From Planctomycetota bacterium (GTDB taxonomy: Bacteria; Planctomycetota; UBA1135; UBA2386): DNA of 7,369 nt. The stretch spans positions 1 to 7,369 of the forward strand of contig JAEYTU010000331.1 in NCBI GenBank assembly GCA_023433825.1. Reading direction: 5' to 3'. The translations under genes and the position numbers were made by a program. Shown piece after piece: positions 1 to 6,025 of the stretch. The notes under the pieces are model-generated. The model saw only the letters and a program-made list of their open reading frames with translations. It was not told where the DNA came from and searched no databases. The number at the start of each line of letters is the position of its first letter. The first letter of the stretch is position 1.

Positions 1-1928
1 ATCGACGTCAGGTTGCGAGCAAGCGACCCGTTCTCGATGAAGTTCTCGGTCCGCGCACGGACGTCGCCGTCGCCGCCATCGTTGAAGAACGCGCCGGCCG
101 TCGGCCGACCGGCTTCCTCGCCGGTGCCGGCGTTGTCGAGGCCGCGAGACGCGTTGTTCTGCAGGCGATTCGTCACGTCGTCGAGCGTCGCGACCGAACC
201 CTTGTTGCCCGAGCCCCCGAGTCCGCGGAAGTCGACGCCGACCTCTTGCAGGAAGTTCTGGCCGACGCTGAGGAACTTGGATTCGACGGTCACGACCGAC
301 GTCGCGAACCGGCGTTGGTCCTCGAGGAACCGAGCCACCTGACGCTGCATCGACGGGCTGGCCGTGACGAGCAGGTAGCCGCCGTCGACCGAGTCCATCG
401 CGCCGGCGCCGTCGCCTTCCCAACTCGCAGCGCCGGTCGCTTCTTTGATCGTGGCGATCAACGCGGCCGGATCGATGTACGAGGTCTGCTCGTCGCCCTC
501 ACCGCCGATGCGCGGCGTCGGGCCTTCGGTCCCGCCCGGCAGATCGCGGATCGTCGGCGGCAGGAACGTGGTCAGCGGGAAGATCAGATCCCGAATGTCG
601 TGGCTGATCAGGACGTTCGAGCCGCCCGACTGCGCCTTCGACGTGATCTGGACGACGCCCTCACGAACGACCCATGCGAGGTTGGCGCTGCGCGAGACCA
701 TCTGGTTGAGGAAGTTCTCGACCGACAGCGGCGCGACCATGTCGAGTTCGAGCATCAACGACTCACCGGAGATCGCCTCCTTGGCTTCCGGGGTGATGAC
801 GATCGGGATGTCGGTCTGCGTCTGGAGGAGGTTCTTGACCTCTTCGTAGCTGCCGTTCTCCTCGGTGAAGCGGCGCGGCGGGACCATCTTCTCCTTCAAC
901 TGCCGGCGGATGTCGGCGTCCTCGGCGGTCTCGACCGTCGTCGGCAACGCGGCACCGCGGCGCGCGTTGGCGCGCTCGGCGATCATCGGATCGATCCGCA
1001 GGATGTCGGTCTGCGGCGTCTTCAGGTCTTCGGAGGCCTCGAGCCAGCGACGGAACTCACGGCCCTTCTGCACGAGGTAGTCGTCGCGGCTGTTCTCGCT
1101 GAGCGCCTTCGTCGCGGCGTTGTGCAGCGCGCGGGCCTCCATGTTCGTCGGATCGAGCTGCATCGCGCTTCGCGCGAGGTCCTGCGAGATCTTGAACTGA
1201 CGACGCTCGAACGCCGTGATCGCCGTCGCCATGTAGCCATCGACTTGCGAACGGCGGCGGGCGAGATCTGCATCCTCGACGGCGCGCAGACGGCGCAGCG
1301 TTTCGCGCTCGGCTTCCTCGCTCTGCGCGCGAAGTTGGGCGTCGCGGTTGCGTTCGGCTTCGACCAAGCGGTCGCGCGTCGCCTTCTCGAGGTCGCCCCA
1401 GTTGACGTCGCGAGCGATCTCGATCGTCATGACGGCGCTGCGAAGGTCCTGGATCGCCCGCTCGAAGTTCTTCTCCTCGCTCGCGCGGCGCGCGGCGTCG
1501 AGGCTCGTCTGCACGTCCATCCGCGCGCGTTGCTCGCGGATCTGGTACAGCCGCTCCATCTGCTCGGCGAACGTCTGCACCGTTCCGGGACGCTCACCCA
1601 TCTCGGCGAGCAGCGAGTTCAGCGCGACGTTGACGCGCGGATCCTGCGGCAGCGTCTCGCGCGCCTTCAGCAACAACGCCTTCGCTTCCTCGGGCTTCCC
1701 GATCTCACGCAGCTTCTGCGCGTCCTCGAGGTACTGCGTGACGAGGAACTGACGGCGTTGGCGATCGATCTCCTGCGGATCCTGAGCATTCCCCTGCGGG
1801 AGGAATCCCTCGGCCGTCGCAGAGAGATTCGACGTAGGACTGTGCGACGCCGCTGCGCACGGGACGGCGCAGAACAAGGCGGCAGCGACAGATGCGGAGA
1901 GACGGCGGGTGTACTCCACGAACATCAT
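1..1928 (-). CDS. Secretin-family (GspD/PilQ-like) protein with TPR/coiled-coil N-terminus, C-terminus outside window (partial)
   Basis: 642 visible residues in one open frame from ATGATG at 1928/1925 to the left edge; the stop lies outside. No Shine-Dalgarno is evident, but the start is backed by a signal peptide (residues about 9-27, RLSASVAAALFCAVPCAAA). Residues 52-290 are charged helices: TPR-like pairs (YLEDAQKLREIGKPEEAKAL, FERRQFKISQDLARSAMQLD) flanking a coiled-coil-like stretch (about 185-232, AERNRDAQLRAQSEEAERET). Residues 367-431 (LLQTQTDIPIVITPEAKEAI, then LSVENFLNQM and VVREGVVQI) match the STN/secretin N0-type fold. 'HDIRDLIFPL' at 443-452 is a typical linker in secretin relatives. 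Residues about 512-550 (WEGDGAG ... GGYLLVTASPSMQRQVARFL) match an N-domain of the 'G.L.V..tp..h..v..fL' type, followed by the secretin-domain entry SVVTVESKFLSVGQNFLQEV (554-573). The family normally forms outer-membrane multimeric channels; the pore-forming barrel itself is not in view. Confidence 0.88.
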   Translation of the reverse strand, partial: MMFVEYTRRLSASVAAALFCAVPCAAASHSPTSNLSATAEGFLPQGNAQDPQEIDRQRRQFLVTQYLEDAQKLREIGKPEEAKALLLKARETLPQDPRVNVALNSLLAEMGERPGTVQTFAEQMERLYQIREQRARMDVQTSLDAARRASEEKNFERAIQDLRSAVMTIEIARDVNWGDLEKATRDRLVEAERNRDAQLRAQSEEAERETLRRLRAVEDADLARRRSQVDGYMATAITAFERRQFKISQDLARSAMQLDPTNMEARALHNAATKALSENSRDDYLVQKGREFRRWLEASEDLKTPQTDILRIDPMIAERANARRGAALPTTVETAEDADIRRQLKEKMVPPRRFTEENGSYEEVKNLLQTQTDIPIVITPEAKEAISGESLMLELDMVAPLSVENFLNQMVSRSANLAWVVREGVVQITSKAQSGGSNVLISHDIRDLIFPLTTFLPPTIRDLPGGTEGPTPRIGGEGDEQTSYIDPAALIATIKEATGAASWEGDGAGAMDSVDGGYLLVTASPSMQRQVARFLEDQRRFATSVVTVESKFLSVGQNFLQEVGVDFRGLGGSGNKGSVATLDDVTNRLQNNASRGLDNAGTGEEAGRPTAGAFFNDGGDGDVRARTENFIENGSLARNLTS

Positions 1929-2289
1929 TTGGTGCGGCTGGGGTCGAAGGATCGCGCAGCGCAGGCCGACGCGAACGGAGCAGGAGGAGGAGTCCCCGCG
2001 ACGCCTACCGGCATCTCTGGCGAAACCGCTACCGGGAACACGCATGCGCACCGTCTCTTGGACGGCATCGTCAGTGCGACGTCGAACGGCAAATCGGTCA
2101 GCGACAGCGACGAAGAGAGGCGTTCCGGAGGGCCGGGCGAAGCCGTTCCAGAGGGGGAAGGCGCGAGAACCTAGCGACGCCCACATGCCTTCGCCAGACG
2201 AAAGGAGTGCTTTTCCGCCCGGTGCAACACGTGCTGGGAATGGCGCGGTTCTTCGCGTCGCGCGCCAGTTCTCGGGGTTCGCGGATGGG

Positions 2290-2303
2290 CGGTTGCCGGT
2301 TGC
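2290..2303. repeat. Tandem 7-bp repeat CGGTTGC x2
   Basis: Two exact adjacent copies of CGGTTGC (minus strand GCAACCG). It is very short and perhaps slippage-generated; no function can be assigned. Confidence 0.5.
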
Positions 2304-2345
2304 TGACGGTGTCGCGCGCGGCACGGTAGGCACCAGCAAGCGCTG

Positions 2346-2368
2346 TCCCATCGCGGCCCGCGATGGGA
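2346..2368. repeat. Perfect 10-bp inverted repeat (hairpin) in the exbD-secretin gap
   Basis: TCCCATCGCG (2346-2355) and CGCGATGGGA (2359-2368) are exact reverse complements separated by a 3-nt loop (GCC). On the minus-strand transcript it would form a very stable stem-loop about 190 nt past the exbD stop and about 420 nt before the secretin start. There is no T-run after it on either strand, so it is not a canonical intrinsic terminator. It could be an RNA processing or stability element, a protein-binding site, or a member of a genomic repeat family. Confidence 0.7.
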
Positions 2369-2411
2369 TCCGCACGAATGCGGAAGTCCTGCGCGGATGC
2401 GAAGGAGTGTG

Positions 2412-2459
2412 CGCGGGATCGTGCGAGCGATCGTGCGTGCGAGTGCACGACGATCCGCG
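2412..2459. repeat. Long imperfect inverted repeat in the exbD-secretin gap
   Basis: The outer arms pair CGC (2412-2414) plus GGATCGT (2416-2422) with ACGATCC (2450-2456) plus GCG (2457-2459), leaving one bulged G at 2415. The inner arm pairs CGTGC (2432-2436) with GCACG (2445-2449) around an 8-nt loop, with 2423-2431 bulged out. It starts about 100 nt after the second exbD stop. In GC-rich sequence such structures arise by chance fairly often, so a role in termination or RNA processing is only a possibility. Confidence 0.4.
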
Positions 2460-2558
2460 GCGAGCGGCTCTGCGACAGAGCAGTTCGCGGCGATGGGCGG
2501 CGCCTTCGGTGACGGGAGCGGAGGCGGACGCGAGCAGCGTCACGGCCTCCGCGGTACG

Positions 2559-3143
2559 TCACTTCGGCGGCGGCGTCCCCTGGTCTCGGGCACCGAGACC
2601 GCCACCGAAATTGATCTCGGTGAACCCTGCGTTCGTGACGGCGTCGACCGTCGTCGCGACGTCGCCGTAGGTCGTTTCCTTCCCTGGCTCGATGACGACG
2701 GCCATCAGCTTCATCTCGCCCGGCTTCGCCTTGTCGGGCTGACGCTTGGACGGGTCGTCGGCGACCTTCTTCAGCTCGCGAACGAGCTCCGCAAGATCGC
2801 GGATCCGCTTCGGCCCGAGCTCCCAGTAGATCGAGTGACCTTCCAATCGCTTGGCAGGCTCGATCCAACGGTTGACCTGGGTGTCGAAGCGGCGTTCTTC
2901 GCCTGGAACGCGCAGGTGCGGAGTGCCCCACGACTCACAGACGATCTTCAGGATCAGCTTCTCGAGCGGCTCCTGTTCGGTCGGGCTGTTGCCTGCATCC
3001 TTCGGCAGGAACGCGGGCAGCTTCGCCTCGAGGATTCGGAAGTCGATGCACAGGAAGAAGATGATCAGCAAGAACACGACGTCGATCATCGGCGTCATGT
3101 CCGGCTTGTAGTCTTCCTGCGCGGCGTCGAGTGCGCGGCTCAT
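2559..3143 (-). CDS. exbD: ExbD/TolR-family biopolymer transport protein (second, divergent copy)
   Basis: 194 residues. The Met at 3143 has AAGGAG 8 nt upstream. The N-terminus repeats the pattern of the first copy: a short cytoplasmic tail, DMTPMID with the pore Asp21, then one membrane helix (about 20-35, VVFLLIIFFLCI). The periplasmic part shares almost no sequence with the first copy. It has a long insert (about 45-130) containing a Trp-rich stretch (VNRWIEPAKRLEGHSIYWELG) and a helix (IRDLAELVRELKKVADD). The canonical ExbD core then follows (LMAVVIEPGKETTYGDVATT, about 146-165, and VDAVTNAGFTEINFGG). The tail is Gly/Pro-rich (GTPPPK). Two ExbD-type proteins with one ExbB fit a heteromeric stator, as in TolQ/TolR/TolR systems such as Myxococcus AglRQS (family knowledge; equivalence is inferred). 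The next gene is 630 nt away, so this is probably the last gene of the motor operon. Confidence 0.94.
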   Translation of the reverse strand: MSRALDAAQEDYKPDMTPMIDVVFLLIIFFLCIDFRILEAKLPAFLPKDAGNSPTEQEPLEKLILKIVCESWGTPHLRVPGEERRFDTQVNRWIEPAKRLEGHSIYWELGPKRIRDLAELVRELKKVADDPSKRQPDKAKPGEMKLMAVVIEPGKETTYGDVATTVDAVTNAGFTEINFGGGLGARDQGTPPPK

Positions 3144-3151
3144 CGGTTCAG

Positions 3152-3157
3152 CTCCTT
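3152..3157 (-). promoter_or_regulatory. Shine-Dalgarno of second exbD (AAGGAG)
   Basis: AAGGAG on the minus strand, 8 nt before the ATG at 3143, within the 22-nt gap that follows the first exbD stop. It fixes the start and supports translation from the same mRNA. Confidence 0.88.
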
Positions 3158-3165
3158 GCGGTCGG

Positions 3166-3708
3166 TCACTTTTGAGCCCTCTGCTTCTGGAGCATCTTCA
3201 GCTCCTTGTCCTCCTCGCTCATCGCGAGTTCCAACTTCCAGAACGCCGCCTCGGGCGACGTGCAGTTCTCCATGAACTTGCCGATGTAGTGCCACTCGGT
3301 CCACTTGTCCGCGCGGATCAGCATCGGATCGTCGATGACCGTCATCACGCGTCCGGAGATCGTCTCCGGCTTGATGCTCTTCGGGTCGACGACGAAGTCC
3401 TTGAAGTGGACCATCAGCTTCTTGACGTTCTCGAGGTTCGCCTTCGAGGCGTCGAGTGGATCGAACCAGACGTTCTTCTTGAAGATCACGCGGCCGTCCT
3501 GCGCGATGTTGACCACGGGACGGCTCTGCGGGGGCTTCTCGTCCGGCACGGCGTACTGAGCCTTCGGCAGGATCAGGTCCTCCAGATCCTGCTGACTCAA
3601 GTCGATGACGAGGACGAAGAAGATCATCAGCAGGAAGACGCAGTCGATCATCGGCGTCATGTCCATCTGAAGTTCTTCTTTGACCCGGTCGAGTTTCTTC
3701 TTGCTCAT
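3166..3708 (-). CDS. exbD: ExbD/TolR-family biopolymer transport protein (first copy)
   Basis: 180 residues. The Met at 3708 is fixed by AGGAGG 6 nt upstream. The topology is ExbD-like: a short charged cytoplasmic tail (1-16), the signature DMTPMID with Asp22 at the start of the single membrane helix (about 20-36, FLLMIFFVLVI), then a periplasmic domain. Asp22 matches the protonatable Asp of ExbD/TolR that sits inside the ExbB pore (family knowledge). The periplasmic part has beta segments (PVVNIAQDGRVIF, 64-76) and the usual 'MLIRADKWTEWHYIGKFMENC' element (129-149), corresponding to the 'IRAD..v.Y..v...m' core of ExbD. It is longer than common ExbD (about 130-145 residues) because of inserted sequence around residues 80-120 and a highly charged C-terminal tail (SEEDKELKMLQKQRAQK). 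It lies in an operon with exbB (43 nt gap) and the second exbD (22 nt gap). The family call is secure; the partner it pulls on is unknown. Confidence 0.95.
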   Translation of the reverse strand: MSKKKLDRVKEELQMDMTPMIDCVFLLMIFFVLVIDLSQQDLEDLILPKAQYAVPDEKPPQSRPVVNIAQDGRVIFKKNVWFDPLDASKANLENVKKLMVHFKDFVVDPKSIKPETISGRVMTVIDDPMLIRADKWTEWHYIGKFMENCTSPEAAFWKLELAMSEEDKELKMLQKQRAQK

Positions 3709-3714
3709 CCGTCG

Positions 3715-3720
3715 CCTCCT
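3715..3720 (-). promoter_or_regulatory. Shine-Dalgarno of first exbD (AGGAGG)
   Basis: A perfect AGGAGG on the minus strand, 6 nt before the ATG at 3708. It fixes the start and predicts strong translation inside the exbB-exbD operon. Confidence 0.9.
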
Positions 3721-3751
3721 CGTGCGATGGGGCCTGCAGACAGGATGGGGG

Positions 3752-4516
3752 TCACTTGACCTTGTTGGTCGCGCGGAACCGCTCGAAGAGGTCTTCGGCG
3801 ATCGCGTTGATCTCGACCATCGTCTTCACGACGCGGTTGCGGAGGACGAAGAAGAACGCACCGACCGGGATCGCGACCGTCAGGCCGAAGATCGTCGTGA
3901 CGAGCGCCATCTTGATACCGCCGGCGAGCTGCGCCGGGCTGACCGAGCCGCCTGCCGACGCGATCTCACCGAACGTGACGAACATGCCGGTGACCGTGCC
4001 GAACAGACCCATCATCGGTGCCGTCGCGCTGATCAACGACAGCCAGCCGATCTTCTGGAAGAGCTTGACGGCCTCTTCCTCTTCCATTTCGCGCACGGCC
4101 GTCTGGATCGTCTCGAACGGATGGCTGAGCTTGCCCAGTCCGGCGGCGACGACGTTCGTCAGGTAGTTGCGCTCGTTCTCGCACAGCTCCAATGCCTGTT
4201 GGAACTCCTCTTCGTCGAACAACGCTTCCAACTCGTCGATCAACGCCGGCGGGGCGAGCTTGTCGCGCTTGATGTTCATGAAGTTCTCGATGATCAACGC
4301 CATCGAGACGACCGACATCAGCACGATGACCCAGCCGATCAGTCCGCCGTTCGCGAACGCGTCCATGATCGCGTTCGGTGCTTCGGTGGCCGGAGGGGTC
4401 GCGCTGCCACCTTGGGCGAACGCCACTCCGCTGAGGCCGACCGCGGCGAATATCGGTAGGAGCCGAGAGAAGGGGAGAAGCCGAGAGAGCTTGTGGAGGT
4501 TCTGCACTGGGTTCAT
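3752..4516 (-). CDS. exbB: MotA/TolQ/ExbB-family proton channel subunit
   Basis: 254 residues from the Met at 4516. The protein is an inner-membrane channel subunit that, with ExbD/TolR, turns the proton gradient into mechanical work on periplasmic partners. Three core membrane helices are visible: about 57-76 (LIGWVIVLMSVVSMALII), 148-171 (with the family signature APMMGLFGTVTGMF at 156-169) and 194-215 (TTIFGLTVAIPVGAFFFVL). The signature 'GGIKMALVTTIFGLTVAIP' (189-207) is diagnostic, including the paired Thr197/Thr198 at the polar helix face. The large acidic cytoplasmic loop (about 78-146, with FDEEEF and REMEEEEAV) is typical. Residues 11-35 form an additional signal-like helix ending AFA|QG, as in ExbB variants with a cleaved leader. 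An upstream in-frame Met at 4630 would add 38 residues of atypical sequence before this leader, and neither start has a good Shine-Dalgarno site, so the start is the uncertain part. The gene symbol is family-level; TolQ/AglR-type function is equally possible. The first exbD follows after 43 nt. Confidence 0.95.
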   Translation of the reverse strand: MNPVQNLHKLSRLLPFSRLLPIFAAVGLSGVAFAQGGSATPPATEAPNAIMDAFANGGLIGWVIVLMSVVSMALIIENFMNIKRDKLAPPALIDELEALFDEEEFQQALELCENERNYLTNVVAAGLGKLSHPFETIQTAVREMEEEEAVKLFQKIGWLSLISATAPMMGLFGTVTGMFVTFGEIASAGGSVSPAQLAGGIKMALVTTIFGLTVAIPVGAFFFVLRNRVVKTMVEINAIAEDLFERFRATNKVK

Positions 4517-4547
4517 GTCAAGGACTCGCGGATGCTGCGCGACAGAC

Positions 4548-4589
4548 GACACGGGGGGCACACCGGTGTCGGATGTCCTGCGAAGCAGG
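4548..4589. repeat. Cluster of small palindromes just upstream of exbB
   Basis: Within 42 bases there is GACAC...GTGTC (4548-4552 with 4566-4570), a perfect 10-bp palindrome ACACCGGTGT (4560-4569), and the hairpin CCTGC-GAA-GCAGG (4577-4589). On the minus strand the segment reads in one frame as ...TGVPPVS..., a translated string often met in dispersed palindromic intergenic repeats of planctomycete/verrucomicrobial genomes (recalled, not checked). This supports starting exbB downstream at 4516 and suggests a dispersed repeat or a structured 5' leader. Confidence 0.35.
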
Positions 4590-4595
4590 GTCCCG

Positions 4596-4741
4596 CGTCG
4601 GAAGTCCCGCTTGGGATCGATCAGCGACATGCCGGGACGTATGGGAAGGTGAACGGGAAAGAGCGTGCGTCGGTGCGGTCGTCGGTGCGAAAACCGCAGG
4701 GCGCGGAAGTTTGGTCAGTCGACCTGCGCGACGGAAGTCCC
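4596..4741. repeat. Direct repeat pair CGNCGGAAGTCCC upstream of exbB
   Basis: CGTCGGAAGTCCC (4596-4608) and CGACGGAAGTCCC (4729-4741) differ at one base in 13 and lie 133 nt apart in the gap between the exported TPR gene and exbB. The second copy sits inside a small hairpin (CGCGA 4727-4731 with TCGCG 4742-4746). Possible explanations are an operator pair, duplicated debris, or chance; nothing in the sequence decides between them. Confidence 0.4.
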
Positions 4742-4779
4742 TCGCGAAGGAAAGCGGTGCGTGGCGATGCGCGATCGGC

Positions 4780-5958
4780 TCATCGCTTGTCGAGCTCGGC
4801 GCGCGCCAACGGCGCCCACCGGGTCTCCGGGTAGTAGCGGACGACGCTGTCGAACAGCATGTTGGCGCGCTGCTTCGAATCGCGCTCACGCTCGTTGCCG
4901 AGTGCGAGCAGGATCAGCCCTTGGTAGTAGAGGGACTTCGCCGTCGTGCCCGAGCTCGTCGCGTCGAGGAGACCGGCGCGGGCCAGCATTTCCTGCGCTT
5001 GCCGGATCTGCGGGACCGACGTTGCCGCCTTCGGATCCTTCAGTGACAGGAACACGGCTTGGCCCTCGCCGGCCAACGCCGCCGCCTTCAGCGGATTCAT
5101 CTCTCCCGCCGCCCCGGAACCGCCCGCGAGGCCGCGGTAGTAGCGCAGCGCGTCGTCGTACTTCTTCTCGCGAATGAACGTCTCGCCCTGCGCGACGGTC
5201 GCGCGGATCCGCAAGTCCGACAGCATCGCGCGATCGGTGGGGGACTGAGCCGCTGCGCCATCGGCGAGCGAAGCCACCGACTGGAACGCGGTGCGGGCCT
5301 CGGCAGCGCGTCCGGCTTCGCTCTGCAACTCGGCGAGTTCGAACTTCGCCATCGCCTGCCAGATCGCGCTCCAGCCCTCGCGGCTCGCGGCTTCGTCGGC
5401 TTCCTTGAGTTTCGTCTCCGCCTCGGCCGTGCGCCCGAGCAGTTTCAGGGTCCTGCCGACGAGGATGCGCGCCTCGGGCACGTGGAAGCCGTCGGCGTTC
5501 TCGGTCAGGTAGCCCTCGAGGGTCGTCAGTGCCGATTCGCGCCGCGACGGGTCCTTCGCCGAAGCGGCCGCCAGCGACCGGCCGGCGTGGAAGTGAGCGT
5601 CGATCTGCAGCGGCTTGCGTGCCTCCGCCTTCGACGCCTCCATGAACAGCTCGGCAGCCTTCGCGAAATCGCCCTTGTCGTAGGCGCCGCGCGCGAGCTT
5701 GTAGCTGTCGGGCGCTGCGTCGAAGAGCACCTGCGCGATCGCGGCTCCCGGCAGCGATTCGGTCGCCGCGCCCTTCTTGAAGCTGACCGTCGCCAGCTTC
5801 ATCTCGAGCACCTCGACGTTGCGTTGACGAGTTCCGTCGCGCAGAACGATGACGTCCTTCGGGCTCTGCGCGGCGAGTGGCGTCGTGATCGAGAGCGGCA
5901 TCGCGACGGCGAGCAGTGCGGCGGCGAACGCGGAGAGCGAGTACGGCATCGATTGCAT
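4780..5958 (-). CDS. Exported TPR protein with small N-terminal beta module
   Basis: 392 residues. The frame stays open further upstream, but that part overlaps the preceding gene and is Arg/Ser/Thr-rich, a shadow composition. I chose the Met at 5958 because AGGA lies 9 nt upstream (5971-5968) and a signal peptide follows at once: hydrophobic residues about 8-25, with likely cleavage near TPLAA|QS (residue 30). Residues 34-80 (VIVLRDGTRQRNVEVLEMKL and following) look like short beta strands of an SH3/Sm-like module placed before the repeats. From about residue 84 onward there are TPR-like helix pairs (GAYDKGDFAKAAELFMEASK, LKLLGRTAEAETKLKEADEA, FIREKKYDDALRYYRGLAGG). The last 28 residues (FDSVVRYYPETRWAPLARAEL) resemble the closing repeat of CpoB/YbgF and Bam-type TPR proteins, where a 'YP.T..A..A' turn is common. 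The protein is probably periplasmic. Its place just before an ExbB/ExbD/ExbD set suggests an accessory or scaffold of that motor (inference). Confidence 0.85.
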   Translation of the reverse strand: MQSMPYSLSAFAAALLAVAMPLSITTPLAAQSPKDVIVLRDGTRQRNVEVLEMKLATVSFKKGAATESLPGAAIAQVLFDAAPDSYKLARGAYDKGDFAKAAELFMEASKAEARKPLQIDAHFHAGRSLAAASAKDPSRRESALTTLEGYLTENADGFHVPEARILVGRTLKLLGRTAEAETKLKEADEAASREGWSAIWQAMAKFELAELQSEAGRAAEARTAFQSVASLADGAAAQSPTDRAMLSDLRIRATVAQGETFIREKKYDDALRYYRGLAGGSGAAGEMNPLKAAALAGEGQAVFLSLKDPKAATSVPQIRQAQEMLARAGLLDATSSGTTAKSLYYQGLILLALGNERERDSKQRANMLFDSVVRYYPETRWAPLARAELDKR

Positions 5959-5967
5959 CGGCGGGAA

Positions 5968-5971
5968 TCCT
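5968..5971 (-). promoter_or_regulatory. Shine-Dalgarno (AGGA) deciding the start of the exported TPR gene
   Basis: AGGA on the minus strand, 9 nt before the ATG at 5958. The alternative ATG at 5949 would be 18 nt away, so 5958 is preferred. Confidence 0.6.
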
Positions 5972-6025
5972 GGCTGCAGATGTGCGTGGCGATTCACGAG
6001 GCGCGTGCGACGTGTCACGTGCGTC

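Larger units (their letters stand above)
1929..2558. other. 630-nt non-coding gap between second exbD and secretin gene
   Basis: No frame here has convincing protein composition. The open frames on both strands are rich in Arg, Ser and Ala, lack ribosome sites, and continue as shadows of neighbouring genes. What I can see is a perfect short hairpin (2346-2368), a longer imperfect hairpin (2412-2459), and a tandem 7-bp repeat (2290-2303). The region should contain the 3' end of the exbB-exbD-exbD transcript and the leader of the secretin gene. No clear -35/-10 pair and no U-tract terminator could be identified. For such compact gene spacing elsewhere in the window, this gap is unusually long. 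Confidence 0.6.

Noticed and set aside
246..2174. Very long open frame (642 codons) on the plus strand opposite the secretin gene
   Set aside because: It is dominated by Arg, Asp, Leu and Val in the pattern expected from reading GC-rich codons antisense. It has no signal, motif or ribosome site, whereas the minus-strand frame gives a signal peptide and recognisable domains.
1929..2200. Sigma-70 promoter for the secretin gene
   Set aside because: Only weak partial matches were seen on the minus strand (for example TTGCCG without a fitting -10 box), not enough to support a promoter call.
2346..2368. Calling the 10-bp hairpin an intrinsic terminator
   Set aside because: No U-tract follows on either strand and it is about 190 nt past the exbD stop, so it is listed only as an inverted repeat.
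2098..2931. Minus-strand open frame of 277 codons overlapping the second exbD and the gap
   Set aside because: It is Arg/Ser/Ala-rich without any domain, overlaps the well-supported exbD in another frame, and has no Shine-Dalgarno site.
4517..4630. Upstream extension of ExbB by 38 residues from a Met at 4630
   Set aside because: The extra residues look unlike protein of this family, would bury the signal-like leader internally, and overlap the palindromic cluster. The Met at 4516 starts directly before the leader. It is kept as a possible alternative because neither start has a good ribosome site.
6010..6020. ACGTG-T-CACGT inverted repeat between the two TPR genes as a terminator
   Set aside because: The arms are only 5 bp with a 1-nt centre, which cannot form a hairpin loop, and there is no T-run. 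The 67-nt gap fits co-transcription.
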